From positions 5,146,001 through 5,210,000 of the forward strand of contig NC_010175.1 of NCBI RefSeq assembly GCF_000018865.1: a stretch of DNA of 64,000 nt. The letters run 5' to 3'. The stretch's first letter is position 1, and every line of letters begins with the position of its first letter. The stretch is from Chloroflexus aurantiacus J-10-fl. Lineage in GTDB: Bacteria > Chloroflexota > Chloroflexia > Chloroflexales > Chloroflexaceae. This document shows, piece after piece, positions 36,044 to 44,885 of this stretch. The notes beneath the pieces are model-generated. The model was not told where the DNA came from and did no database searches. It saw only the letters and a list, made by a program, of their open reading frames with translations. The position numbers and the translations under genes were made by a program.

Positions 36044-37612
36044 ATGAATCTCAACGACAACTCAACAGACAGCCTGCTTGCTGAGTGTATAGCACAACGT
36101 GATCGTTTACGACGCATTATCGAAACGACCAATCTTCTGGTAGTAGAAATAGATGCCGGCGGGCGAATCACCTACATCAATCCGGCCTGTCAGCGATACT
36201 TTGGGGTGACTCCTGAAGAGTGTCTTCAGCAAATTGCCTGGACATTCATTCACCCTGAAGAGCAAGATCAGGCAAGAGAGCACTTTCGTGCGTTGATCGC
36301 TCAACAACAACCCTCTGACACATTTGAAAGCCGACTTCTCCTCCGCGATGGTTCTATCCTGCATTTGCGCTGGACCATTGCCATTCACTACACCGACAAC
36401 GGTCAGTTCTCATCACTCACTGCCATTGCTCACGATATCGACCAGCTTCATCACATGCGCACAAGGCAGCAACTGCAAGAAGAAGAACTACAAACCTTTA
36501 AACTCCTGGTCGAACTTGCCCCTGATGGTATTGCCATCGCCGATACGCAATTGCGTATGACATATACCAACCAGGCTTTTTGCACCATGCTTGGCTACGA
36601 GTCACTGATTGGAAAAACTGTCGTTGACATCACCTATCCCGATGATCACCAGCAACTGGCAGACATCGCCAAAACATTGCAGCAGGGGCAGACCGTTCAC
36701 ACAACGATTCGCTATGTGCGTAGCGATGGATCACTCATAACGGTACAGGCTTCCGCACTTGGCTTGTACAACCGTGACGGTCAACTGACCGGCTTTGCGT
36801 CAATTAACCGCGATGTGACGGCTCAGATAGAGGCTGAAGAAGAACTGCGACAAAGCGAACAGCGAAACCGGACACTACTGGCTGCCATGCCCGATCTCAT
36901 GTTCTTGCTCAGCAGCGATGGTGTCTTCCTCAATTACAAGCCTGATCCTACCGGTCGCCTGCTGGTACCCCCTGAAATGTTCCTCAACCGCCATGTGACT
37001 GAGGTGCTGCCACCTGAACTCGCCACACAAATCCTGCAGCGAATCGACGCCCTCAAGCGTAGTGGCGAGATGCAGACGTTCGAGTACCAGATTGAGATTG
37101 ACAACCAGGTTGAGGTGTACGAAGCCCGCATGGTCTTGCTGCAAGATAACGTCATGGTGCTTTCCCGCAATATTACTGCCCAACGTCAGGCCGAACGCGA
37201 ACGAGCAGCCATGCAAGAGCAGATAATTCAGGCGCAACAGGCCACGTTGCGCGAACTGAGTACGCCGCTCATGCCAATTGCTGACGGTGTGGTGGCGATG
37301 CCGCTGATTGGAGCCATCGACTCAGCACGGGCCCAACAAATTATGGAAAGTTTGCTGTACGGCGTGGCCGAATACAAGGCACGGGTCGCCATTATTGATA
37401 TTACCGGCGTGAAAGTCGTTGATACGCAGGTTGCCGGAGCGTTGATTCGCGCGGCGCAGGCGGCCAGAATGCTGGGTGCTAAAGTGGTCTTAACCGGAAT
37501 TAGTCCTGAAATTGCTCAGACGTTGGTGCATATCGGCGCTGACTTAGGTGCGATGAAGACAAAGGCTACCCTGCAAGAAGGTATTCGCTACGCATTGGCG
37601 GGCAAGCAATGA
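36044..37612 (+). CDS. PAS-domain sensor with C-terminal STAS domain (RsbR-like)
   Basis: A soluble 522-residue signalling protein. Two clear PAS domains (about 15-130 with YINPACQRYFGVTPEECL; about 145-270 with YTNQAFCTMLGYESLIG), a more diverged third (about 275-385 with MPDLMFLLSSDG), a short coiled coil (390-410) and a STAS domain (about 410-520) follow one another. The STAS part has RsbR-type sequence: IIDITGVKVVDTQVAGALIR and VVLTGISPEIAQTLVHIGAD; the Thr residues in VDTQV and VLTGI correspond to the phosphorylated ones in RsbR. No RsbS or RsbT gene is adjacent, so it may work in a stressosome assembled from distant genes. An AGGA lies 10-13 bp before the ATG. Confidence 0.88.
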   Translation: MNLNDNSTDSLLAECIAQRDRLRRIIETTNLLVVEIDAGGRITYINPACQRYFGVTPEECLQQIAWTFIHPEEQDQAREHFRALIAQQQPSDTFESRLLLRDGSILHLRWTIAIHYTDNGQFSSLTAIAHDIDQLHHMRTRQQLQEEELQTFKLLVELAPDGIAIADTQLRMTYTNQAFCTMLGYESLIGKTVVDITYPDDHQQLADIAKTLQQGQTVHTTIRYVRSDGSLITVQASALGLYNRDGQLTGFASINRDVTAQIEAEEELRQSEQRNRTLLAAMPDLMFLLSSDGVFLNYKPDPTGRLLVPPEMFLNRHVTEVLPPELATQILQRIDALKRSGEMQTFEYQIEIDNQVEVYEARMVLLQDNVMVLSRNITAQRQAERERAAMQEQIIQAQQATLRELSTPLMPIADGVVAMPLIGAIDSARAQQIMESLLYGVAEYKARVAIIDITGVKVVDTQVAGALIRAAQAARMLGAKVVLTGISPEIAQTLVHIGADLGAMKTKATLQEGIRYALAGKQ

Positions 37613-37717
37613 GCGGCAGATTGCTACTCTGCCGCTCGTGAAAGCCATTGCGGTGCTGCTCAACGGCGGGGAAGGAGTGCCAGGCGTAATCGGTAGATTG
37701 GCAGGGAACGACAGTCG

Positions 37718-37985
37718 AACTTATTTCATAAAAGCTGGGCTGTCGTGCTGCCAGGCTATCGCACAGGCACATAAACGCTTGCGAATCAACAAAAACAGCC
37801 TGTCCTGCTCCCAGACTGTCGACCATCCAGTGACACCTCACACCGGATGGGTTGCCTTACCCGCTCGTCGTGCGCGGGTCGCGGCGTTTGGCGTGCGGCA
37901 GCCGTGCTCACGATCCGGCCTGTGGCACGCCGTTGACCCGGCTGGTCACGAGGATACTGTGTGTGCTCGTCACGATCATTGAGTT
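37718..37985 (+). repeat. MITE-like element, right end missing
   Basis: Starts with the terminal GAACTTATTTCAT (37717-37729) and aligns with 51370-51675 through CATAAACGCTTGCGAATCAAC and the GTGCTCACGATCCGG block. The right terminal repeat was not found. Confidence 0.65.
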
Positions 37986-38453
37986 GCTCAGGGATGGTGG
38001 TTTACAACCCGGTCTCACCCCATTGCCGCCCCGCTGAAGCTGACCGGACGACACGACCTGACTCCCACCCGTGGGCTATTGCAGCTCTGCAAGCGTTAAC
38101 ACATTGTCTCCACAGGCACCTGACCGTCCGACTGGGCTGACCGAACGACGTGGTGCTCTTGATCACAACATCACCAGAGTATGCCTATCGTCAGCACGGC
38201 AATCAGGCTGGCTGACTTTAGCCTCCTGAACACCCTCTCAAACCGCACGCCGGCACGCCCCACCCACTCAGCCGATCTGCTTCGCTATCTTTTCCACATA
38301 TCCGCGTTACTTTTGCACTCCTGACCCGGTTTATATATCAGAACACCGTGTTGATCCAGGAGTGCAGCATGCCACACTCACGCTTCCCACGTACCGGTGC
38401 CCCCTGCGCGCACCCCATCACCAATCACCGGCCAGCATGCCAGATGACCGCTG

Positions 38454-38462
38454 TGGTACAAT
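38454..38462 (+). promoter_or_regulatory. Possible extended -10 promoter of the Uma2 gene
   Basis: TGGTACAAT, without a clear -35 box, 55 bp before the ATG at 38517. Confidence 0.35.
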
Positions 38463-38516
38463 ACCAATCCAGAACTATTTCCCAACCGCTACCCATCCCA
38501 GCAGGGAGGTTTCATT

Positions 38517-39692
38517 ATGAGCCAACCGTCGCCCAAAACTACGCTGGTTCCCGACCCACCATCGGCCCCAGCCGACGACCCGTTTCGCTACGGCTGGCGC
38601 TTTGTGCACCGTCCCACCCCCGACGACCCATTCCACCTCGAGCAGGTGCCGCTCACCCTCGAGGATGTCCTTCATCCCGAGGTGGGAGACTTCATCGTGC
38701 ATAGCATCCGTCACGAAACCGACCAGCGCTACCTCACCGATGTGTTACAGGCGTGGCTCGAACGCACCGGCGAAGCCATCGTGATGAGAGACATCCGCAT
38801 CGCCTGGGACGTGCCCGGACTACGGCCACACAGCCCGGACGTGATGGTGATTCCCGGCATCACCAAACAGGACAACTGGAGCACGTTTGATGTCGCGCAG
38901 GAGGGGCAGCGTCCGGCGTTGATCATCGAAATCACCTCACCGGAGACCCGCGAGAACGATCTGGTGCGCAAAGTCGAGCACTACGCACGGGCGGGGGTCG
39001 CGCAGTACGTGATCGTGGATTATCTGACGCGGGAAGAGCCGCTCCGGCTGCGGTTGCTGGACTACCGACTGGTGGGGGAGCACTACGTGCTGCACCCGCC
39101 GGACGAGCACAGACGGGTGTATTTGGAGAGTGCCCGGCTGTGGTTAGGGATCACGGACAACCACGTAGTGTGCTACAACGAACGGGGCGAGGTGATGGGG
39201 AACTACACCGCGATGATGGAACTGGCAGAAACGGCGCAGGCCCAGGCCCAGCGCGAAGCCGAGGCACGGGCAGCGGCTGAAGAACAGGCCCGCCGTGAAG
39301 CCGAGGCTCGCGCTGCCGCTGAAGAACAGGCCCGCCGCGAAGCCGAGGCGCGGGCGGCGGAAGCGGCAGCCCGAGCTGTCGCCGAGGAACAGGCCCGCCG
39401 CGAAGCCGAGGCGCGGGCGGCGGAAGCGGCTGCCCGAGCTGTCGCCGAGGAACAGGCCCGCCGCGAGGCTGAGGCTCGCGCTGCTGCTGAGGAGCGAGCA
39501 CGGCTCGCTGAAGAACAGGCCCGCCGCGAAGCCGAGGCGCGGGCGGCAGAAGCGGCTGCACGGGCGGCTGCCGAAGAACAGGCCCGCCGTGAAGCCGAGG
39601 CGCGGGCAGCCGCTGAAGAGCAAGCCAGATTGGCCGAAGCTCGTTTACGTGAACTCGAAGCAGAGCTGCGCCGCTTACGAGGTAGTGGATAA
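38517..39692 (+). CDS. Uma2-family protein with long charged coiled-coil tail
   Basis: A 391-residue protein with two very different halves. Residues about 40-215 form a Uma2 (DUF820) domain, a PD-(D/E)XK nuclease-like fold: [10 protein letters not shown] supplies the Asp and [23 protein letters not shown] the E-x-T and Lys region, followed by [13 protein letters not shown]. Residues about 235-391 are a repeated Ala/Glu/Arg sequence built on [15 protein letters not shown], predicted as a continuous coiled coil. The coding DNA of the tail is itself a tandem repeat. A GGGAGG ribosome binding site precedes the ATG. Uma2 genes are multicopy in Chloroflexota and cyanobacteria; their function is unknown, with nuclease or mobile-element links suspected. 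The tail may mediate oligomerisation. Confidence 0.85.
   Translation: MSQPSPKTTLVPDPPSAPADDPFRYGWRFVHRPTPDDPFHLEQVPLTLEDVLHPEVGDFIVHSIRHETDQRYLTDVLQAWLERTGEAIVMRDIRIAWDVPGLRPHSPDVMVIPGITKQDNWSTFDVAQEGQRPALIIEITSPETRENDLVRKVEHYARAGVAQYVIVDYLTREEPLRLRLLDYRLVGEHYVLHPPDEHRRVYLESARLWLGITDNHVVCYNERGEVMGNYTAMMELAETAQAQAQREAEARAAAEEQARREAEARAAAEEQARREAEARAAEAAARAVAEEQARREAEARAAEAAARAVAEEQARREAEARAAAEERARLAEEQARREAEARAAEAAARAAAEEQARREAEARAAAEEQARLAEARLRELEAELRRLRGSG
39228..39640 (+). repeat. In-frame tandem repeat in the Uma2 gene
   Basis: Repeated GAAGAACAGGCCCGCCG and GAAGCCGAGGCGCGGGC blocks, about ten imperfect copies in two period lengths. The frame is kept throughout, so copy number could vary without breaking the gene. 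Confidence 0.8.
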
Positions 39693-40374
39693 ATACGTTA
39701 CAGGTTGCCACTTTTCCGACATTGGCCTTGCCAGTGTCGGTTTATACTTTGTGTTTCGCTGACTGCCAGACTGACAACGTCCAAATTGCATTGGTCTTTT
39801 GTGCTAAAGGTAGACTGGATTGATGATAGGCTTCAGTCGCCGCCCTCCTGACCCATCCTCATTGGAGGCGGACACCTCCAATGAGGAATGGCTCCCACAG
39901 TGATGCTGGTTAATGGTGCGATATTCCGAGAGAAGCAGGCACGGCGGGTTGGGTCAGATGCGGAGCAGGACAGAGAGTGAGGTATGGGGCGCACCCCCTA
40001 CTCATCCCTCCAGCGGAGGTAGACCGGGCGGAGGGGCGAAAGATACCGGAACCCACCTGGAGCACGCTCATTCCCCACTCCCCACTCCCAACTACCCACT
40101 CCCCCATTGGGAGCAGAGCAGGGCAGGGAGTGAGGTAAGGGGGTCGCAGCGTGCAGGATGATGTTAGATAGCGTGCCATGACTTCTATTGAACCAGATTT
40201 GATATACCTGCCATTACACACAATGTACGATACGCCTGAGACGAGTTATGTACTAAACTACTTCTGCACACGAGCGCCTGATCAAGCCGCCGGTCAGACT
40301 GTCGAATTGGTCGCATGAATTGCGTGGTGAAGCAAAAACCTATTGTGTCCAGGCCAGGAGCAGAGGAGACGTGT
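39693..40374. other. Gene-free region, low-complexity
   Basis: No credible gene. Around 40060-40115 lies a pyrimidine-rich stretch (CCCCACTCCCCACTCCC and similar), followed by GGGAGCAG and GGGGTCGCAG. Nothing else was recognised; no promoter for the FAD oxidoreductase gene could be assigned. Confidence 0.55.
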
Positions 40375-41745
40375 ATGCCCCCATCTATTGTCATCTGTGG
40401 CGCTGGCATTGCTGGCGTCGCCGTTGCCCATCAGTTAGCCGTTATTCACGGTTGGCGTGACGTCGTACTGGTTGAAGCTGGTGATCCCCTCGCCCTCACC
40501 AGTGACAAATCGACTGAATGTTACCGCAACTGGTGGCCCGACCGGGCAATGGTTGCGCTGATGAATCGCAGTATCGAACGGCTGGAAGCCCTGGCCCTCG
40601 GCAGCGCCAATCGTATCCGGCTTAACCGTCGTGGCTACCTCTACGCCACTGCCGACCCGCAACGGGCTGCGCAGTGGCGATCCCAGGCTAACCAGGCTAC
40701 CGTCCACGGTGTCGGACCACTCCGCATTCACGAACGGACTGATGCCGATTACCAGCCTACCCTCAGTCATGACTGGCGTGAAGCGCCGGATGGTGTCGAT
40801 CTCCTGCTCGATCCCGACCTGATCCGCCGTCATTTTCCCGCCCTGACACCTGCGACGGTGGCCGTCTTACACGTTCGCCGCTGCGGTTGGTTGAGCGCCC
40901 AGCAGTTGGGGGCACTACTGCTTGAAGAGGCACGTGCGGCTGGCGTTACCGTAATACGCGGACAGGTAACAGCAGTACAACAGACCGGCGGTCGCGTTAG
41001 CGGTGTCCAGATCGCTACTCCCGCTGGTACGCAAGCCATTGCGACAGCGCGTTTTGTTAATGCTGCCGGCCCTCATCTGGCCGCTGTTGGTGACCTGCTA
41101 GAGGTTGATCTGCCGGTACACAATCAGTTGCATCTCAAAGCAGCCTTTGCCGATCCGCTCGGTGTAGTCCCGCGTCACGCCCCCCTCCTCATTTGGGGCG
41201 ATCCGATTGATCTGGGTTGGAGTGAAGCAGAACAGGCCGATCTGCGAGCCGATCCAGAGACCGCCTGGCTGACAGAACTACTGCCCCCAGGGGTTCACTG
41301 TCGGCCTGAAGGTGAAGGGGGAAGTCAGCAGGTGTTGTTGCTGTGGGATTATCATCCCCACGACCGGCATAACCGTACTGCACAGTTTCCCGTGCCACTC
41401 GATGATAGCTTCTTCGAGATTGCGCTCAGAGGGATGTCGGTGATGCTACCCGGTCTCCGCACGTATCTTGAACGCTTACCACGGGCATATCTCGATGGCG
41501 GTTACTACACGTCTACTCCGGAAAACCGCCCACTGATCGGCCCCTTGCCCGTTGAGGGAGCGTTCGTGATCGGTGCATTGGCCGGCTACGGCATTATGGC
41601 TGCCCTCGCCGCTGCCGAACTCCTGGCAGCGCACATCATTGGTGAACCGTTACCGGATTATGCAGCAGCGTTTCACCCGAACCGCTACGCTGATCCAGCA
41701 TATCAGCGGCAACTGGCATATCACAGTGATAGCGGTCAGTTGTAG
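40375..41745 (+). CDS. FAD-dependent oxidoreductase (DAO/sarcosine-oxidase-like)
   Basis: A 456-residue flavoprotein of the D-amino-acid-oxidase/glycine-oxidase superfamily. The Rossmann motif GAGIAGVAVAHQLA is at residues about 8-21, preceded by IVIC. The C-terminal FAD-contact region is typical (STPENRPLIGPLPVEGAFVIGALAGYG, split at G). ATG 40375 has GAGGAG 8 bp upstream; the longer frame from 40315 lacks a ribosome binding site and delays the Rossmann fold. The substrate cannot be read from sequence; amines or amino acids are usual for this group. It stands alone, convergent with the serine hydrolase gene. Confidence 0.88.
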   Translation: MPPSIVICGAGIAGVAVAHQLAVIHGWRDVVLVEAGDPLALTSDKSTECYRNWWPDRAMVALMNRSIERLEALALGSANRIRLNRRGYLYATADPQRAAQWRSQANQATVHGVGPLRIHERTDADYQPTLSHDWREAPDGVDLLLDPDLIRRHFPALTPATVAVLHVRRCGWLSAQQLGALLLEEARAAGVTVIRGQVTAVQQTGGRVSGVQIATPAGTQAIATARFVNAAGPHLAAVGDLLEVDLPVHNQLHLKAAFADPLGVVPRHAPLLIWGDPIDLGWSEAEQADLRADPETAWLTELLPPGVHCRPEGEGGSQQVLLLWDYHPHDRHNRTAQFPVPLDDSFFEIALRGMSVMLPGLRTYLERLPRAYLDGGYYTSTPENRPLIGPLPVEGAFVIGALAGYGIMAALAAAELLAAHIIGEPLPDYAAAFHPNRYADPAYQRQLAYHSDSGQL

Positions 41746-41757
41746 CGCCGGTCATTC

Positions 41758-42942
41758 TCACGGTAGGAGCGCACCAATGGTTGCGGCAATGGCATCAGCA
41801 TTGGTGCGTTCCATATTGCTCAGGACAACAACGACACTTTGACGCTCAGGATAGTAGGCGAGGTGTGTAACAGCGCCAGATATGAAGCCGGGATGGTAGA
41901 TCACCCGACGCCCGTTGCGATCTTCAATCTTCCAACCGTACCCATAGTTGCTCCGGTTCGGCGTATACATCTTCGCAAGTTCGTTCGCCGGCAGAAGCTG
42001 CCCACTATTAAGCGCTTGCACAAATCGGTAGAGGTCTTCAACCGTCGAGTAGAGACCGCCGGCGCTGTAAAGATTACTGGTATCAATGGGAATAGACCGC
42101 TCGATGCCCGGCCCCAGATACCCCACCGTGCCGTTGAGTACTGAAGCATCACCGGTGTCGTAGCCGCTATTGATCATGCCTGCCGGCACAAAGATATTGT
42201 CGCGAATGTAATCAGCGTAGGGCTGACCACTAACCGCTTCGATAATCAGGCCCAGAACGACATAGTTGGAGTTGCTGTAACGGTACGCACTCCCCGGCAC
42301 AAAATCGAGCGGGAGATTACGGAAACGTTCCATCAGTTGCCGTGGTGTCACCGGTGATAGCTCTACCTCGGCAAAGTTAGCAAAATCGGTATAGTTGGGT
42401 ATTCCCGACGTGTGCGTCAACAGATGATGGAGCGTAACTGCCTGCCACGCCGTCGGGCAATCGGGCAGGTATTGACAAACCGACTCATCGACGACCAGCT
42501 TCCCTGCCGCCTGCAACTGTAAAATCGCTACTGCGGTAATTGGTTTCGAGATCGATGCAATGCGGAAACGGGTCTGGGCCGTGTTGGGAAGGTTACGCTC
42601 GGCATTTGCCAGGCCGTAGCCACGTGCCACCAGAATACGTTCCTGCGTAGCAACTAAAACTGCGCCCCGAAACTGACCCTGTTCGGTAAGATTGCGCAGA
42701 TATTCGTCAATCTGCCCAGCAATATCAACCAGAGCCGGTGTCGGTGTAGGCCGTACCGGCTCCATCACGGCAACCAGCGGCGTAGTTGCCACTGCCGGCC
42801 CTTCTGGCGTAACACTAGGTAGAATGGTCGGCTGCGGCCCCACCGGTGCCCAGGAAGAGAGTACCGCTTCACGCCGGGCGCATGCGGTCACTATACCGAT
42901 AAGAAGAATACTGAACAGCACGAGTAATCTGCGCATAGCCAA
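41758..42942 (-). CDS. Serine hydrolase, beta-lactamase class C family, lipoprotein
   Basis: An exported penicillin-binding-protein-like esterase or peptidase of 394 residues. The signal ends in lipobox IVTAC (Cys21), followed by a Pro/Thr linker. The active-site triad motifs are visible: SISK in FRIASISKPITAV (nucleophile Ser), YSN in YRYSNSNYVVLGL, and the C-terminal HPG in VIYHPGFISGAVTH in place of KTG. Members of this family are carboxylesterases, D-amino peptidases or of unknown substrate; true beta-lactamase activity is unlikely without further evidence. ATG 42942 and ATG 42936 are both possible. It is 3 bp downstream of the lipoate-ligase-like gene, last in a minus-strand run of four. 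Confidence 0.9.
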   Translation of the reverse strand: MAMRRLLVLFSILLIGIVTACARREAVLSSWAPVGPQPTILPSVTPEGPAVATTPLVAVMEPVRPTPTPALVDIAGQIDEYLRNLTEQGQFRGAVLVATQERILVARGYGLANAERNLPNTAQTRFRIASISKPITAVAILQLQAAGKLVVDESVCQYLPDCPTAWQAVTLHHLLTHTSGIPNYTDFANFAEVELSPVTPRQLMERFRNLPLDFVPGSAYRYSNSNYVVLGLIIEAVSGQPYADYIRDNIFVPAGMINSGYDTGDASVLNGTVGYLGPGIERSIPIDTSNLYSAGGLYSTVEDLYRFVQALNSGQLLPANELAKMYTPNRSNYGYGWKIEDRNGRRVIYHPGFISGAVTHLAYYPERQSVVVVLSNMERTNADAIAATIGALLP

Positions 42943-42945
42943 ACT

Positions 42946-43785
42946 CTAACCTTCCAGACGTAAGGGCGCAAAGCGCGCCTGCGCTGCAATCATCGCCTCA
43001 CGTTCAGCCTCTGTCCAATCCGCAGCAGTGATACTCACCTCGTATCGTTGACGCAACACCATGGCAAAGGCTGCTGCAATTTGATGGATATCTGGTGGCG
43101 ACTCGCATACCGTTACCAGATCGGTTACCCTATCGGCCAATCGTTCGCCGAAGATGGTACGTTCAGCCTCATTCATGGCCAGCAGGGTCGCCAGTTGCCG
43201 GCCAGGCCAGTGTGTGTACAGGCCGACTTGAAAAAGCACCCCCTCACGTCGCCGAATCTGCGCAAAGCCTACCAGCTTCCGACCCGCCACCAGTACTTCA
43301 TATGGTGACTGACCACCAAAGCAGGCCCGTGCAATCAATGGATCAAGCGTCTGACGATCAGCACGTGCTGCGGCAATATCGATCAGACTGGTATGAATAC
43401 CAAACTGTGCCAGCGTCGCCTGCCACACATCGCCCAACCAGCGGTACGACTCACTCACGTCTGGATGGTACAGAGGATGGTCAAGCGGTAACGCAATATC
43501 CTGCATCAACAAGCCAGGCACGAACAACACTGCCGTACCACCGCTCGACCGACGATGGAGGGTCACCCCCTGCTGACGCAATGCTGTATGATCAACATCA
43601 CTCAATTTCTGACCCGAACCTATGACCAGCGCGGGCCGTGAGCCGGCGGCATACCAGCGTATTGCGGGGCAGTTCGTCTCTTTCAACCCTGCCAGCATCG
43701 CCGCCCCAGCCGCCAGTTCAGTGGTTGGATCGCCCTGTGCCGGTGGTAATAACCGCCAGATCACGCTACCGCTTCCCATCGACAA
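42946..43785 (-). CDS. Lipoate/octanoyl-protein ligase family protein
   Basis: A 279-residue member of the BPL/LplA/LipB fold. The lipoate-binding loop RRSSGGTAVL and the conserved Lys in GRKLVGFAQIRR are present, the latter in the LplA/LipM position. The length fits the LipM/LplA-like transferases. It could attach lipoyl or octanoyl groups to 2-oxoacid dehydrogenase or glycine-cleavage proteins; ligase and transferase cannot be told apart here. Its 3' neighbour is the serine hydrolase, and its start overlaps the end of the AlkZ-like gene by 25 bp, pointing to coupled translation. Confidence 0.85.
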   Translation of the reverse strand: MSMGSGSVIWRLLPPAQGDPTTELAAGAAMLAGLKETNCPAIRWYAAGSRPALVIGSGQKLSDVDHTALRQQGVTLHRRSSGGTAVLFVPGLLMQDIALPLDHPLYHPDVSESYRWLGDVWQATLAQFGIHTSLIDIAAARADRQTLDPLIARACFGGQSPYEVLVAGRKLVGFAQIRRREGVLFQVGLYTHWPGRQLATLLAMNEAERTIFGERLADRVTDLVTVCESPPDIHQIAAAFAMVLRQRYEVSITAADWTEAEREAMIAAQARFAPLRLEG

Positions 43786-44885
43786 TCTCCCAACGGTGCC
43801 GCAAAGTGTTCGGCGACGCCAGCAGCCAGGCTCTCGATACGGATTCGCTCTGACGGTGGTAACGGCTTAAATGGCCGCAGCGTCACAACGATACTGCTAC
43901 CACGCCAATCGTAACGCCACGTCCCGGCAATCCGTCCGTGTACCAGCATTGTCGCTTCAATATGTCCAGCCGGTCGCCAGACCCGATTGTAGACATCAGC
44001 ATCAATGAGCCAGCTTTTATCACGGGTACCGAGCAATAACGGATCAAAACGTCCCAACAAGTGCGGTGGCAAATCGGCAGGTGTCGGTAGATCGGCCAGC
44101 CGATCCAGATAACTCTGCAACCACCACGCCGGTTGCCCATCTACTGATACCCGTACCACCTCTTCACCAATCAACGCCAGCCAACGTTTCATTTCAGCCT
44201 GCGTGCGTCCGCGCCAGCACGTCATATCGACCAGCCTGACCGGGCCAAACACAGCCAGATAGCGCCGAAGCATCTCTGCATTTGCCGTATCGGTATCAGG
44301 CGGTTCCCACACCAGATCGGGGCGCCAGCGCAATCGGTGCGTCATGCGTGCTTCCCCGCCACGCGGCGCCGCGTGACACGCCAGACCACGCCGGGTTAGA
44401 ATGGCAAATACACCTCCCCACCCTGACAAATGGCGCTGATCAATCGCCGGCAACAGGCGGCGCAGGTCACTCCGCCCCAATGTCTCGTGTTCGTAGAGCA
44501 AATCCCCTACCCGCGCAATAAATGCCTCATACTCGTCTACCGCCCAACCGTCACGTTGGGCCTCTTGTTCCCAATATGTGGCCTGCCCGGCCTGCATACC
44601 GTACACTAACGGCCAGTCAGTCATGGCGTACAGATGCAATGTACCACGCTGCCCCCAGAGCCGTACCAGCGACCGTTCGTGATACAGCAGATGTTCGAGC
44701 TGATCAGCACTGAAGCCTGCCACTCGATTCCACAACGCCAATCCGGCGGCGGGTAGAATTTGGGCCTGCACACCTGCCAGCCGCTGCGCCGCAACGAGCG
44801 GGTCGGGAAATGGGGTCAACAGGCCGTGGTGAACATACCTCGCACTAATGACCTGTTCTCTTGTCAGGACGGCACCAATCTTCAT
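43761..44885 (-). CDS. AlkZ-like winged-helix DNA glycosylase
   Basis: A 374-residue protein of the HTH_42 (winged-helix DNA-binding) family that includes AlkZ, which unhooks DNA interstrand crosslinks. The catalytic Q-x-Q motif is at residues 40-42 (VQAQIL) and is followed by the LWGQRGTLHLY segment typical of the family. Three winged-helix modules are expected over residues about 1-330. It could remove alkylated bases or crosslinks, but the specificity is not known. The start codon overlaps the end of the glycosyltransferase gene by 4 bp, so it lies in the same unit. Confidence 0.85.
   Translation of the reverse strand: MKIGAVLTREQVISARYVHHGLLTPFPDPLVAAQRLAGVQAQILPAAGLALWNRVAGFSADQLEHLLYHERSLVRLWGQRGTLHLYAMTDWPLVYGMQAGQATYWEQEAQRDGWAVDEYEAFIARVGDLLYEHETLGRSDLRRLLPAIDQRHLSGWGGVFAILTRRGLACHAAPRGGEARMTHRLRWRPDLVWEPPDTDTANAEMLRRYLAVFGPVRLVDMTCWRGRTQAEMKRWLALIGEEVVRVSVDGQPAWWLQSYLDRLADLPTPADLPPHLLGRFDPLLLGTRDKSWLIDADVYNRVWRPAGHIEATMLVHGRIAGTWRYDWRGSSIVVTLRPFKPLPPSERIRIESLAAGVAEHFAAPLGDCRWEAVA

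Larger units (their letters stand above)
37613..38516. other. Gene-free region with one MITE-like copy
   Basis: No credible gene. A MITE-like copy occupies 37718-37985; the remainder (37986-38450) shows no clear structure. A TGGTACAAT extended -10 element is at 38454-38462, upstream of the Uma2 gene. Confidence 0.65.

Noticed and set aside
39913-40161. 82-residue plus-strand frame before the FAD oxidoreductase gene
   Set aside because: Low-complexity sequence from the C/T- and G-rich stretch, without ribosome binding site or family.
41758-42942. Antibiotic-resistance beta-lactamase
   Set aside because: The protein has the SxxK and YxN motifs of the wider serine-hydrolase family but HPG in place of KTG and a lipoprotein signal; a housekeeping esterase or peptidase role is more likely.
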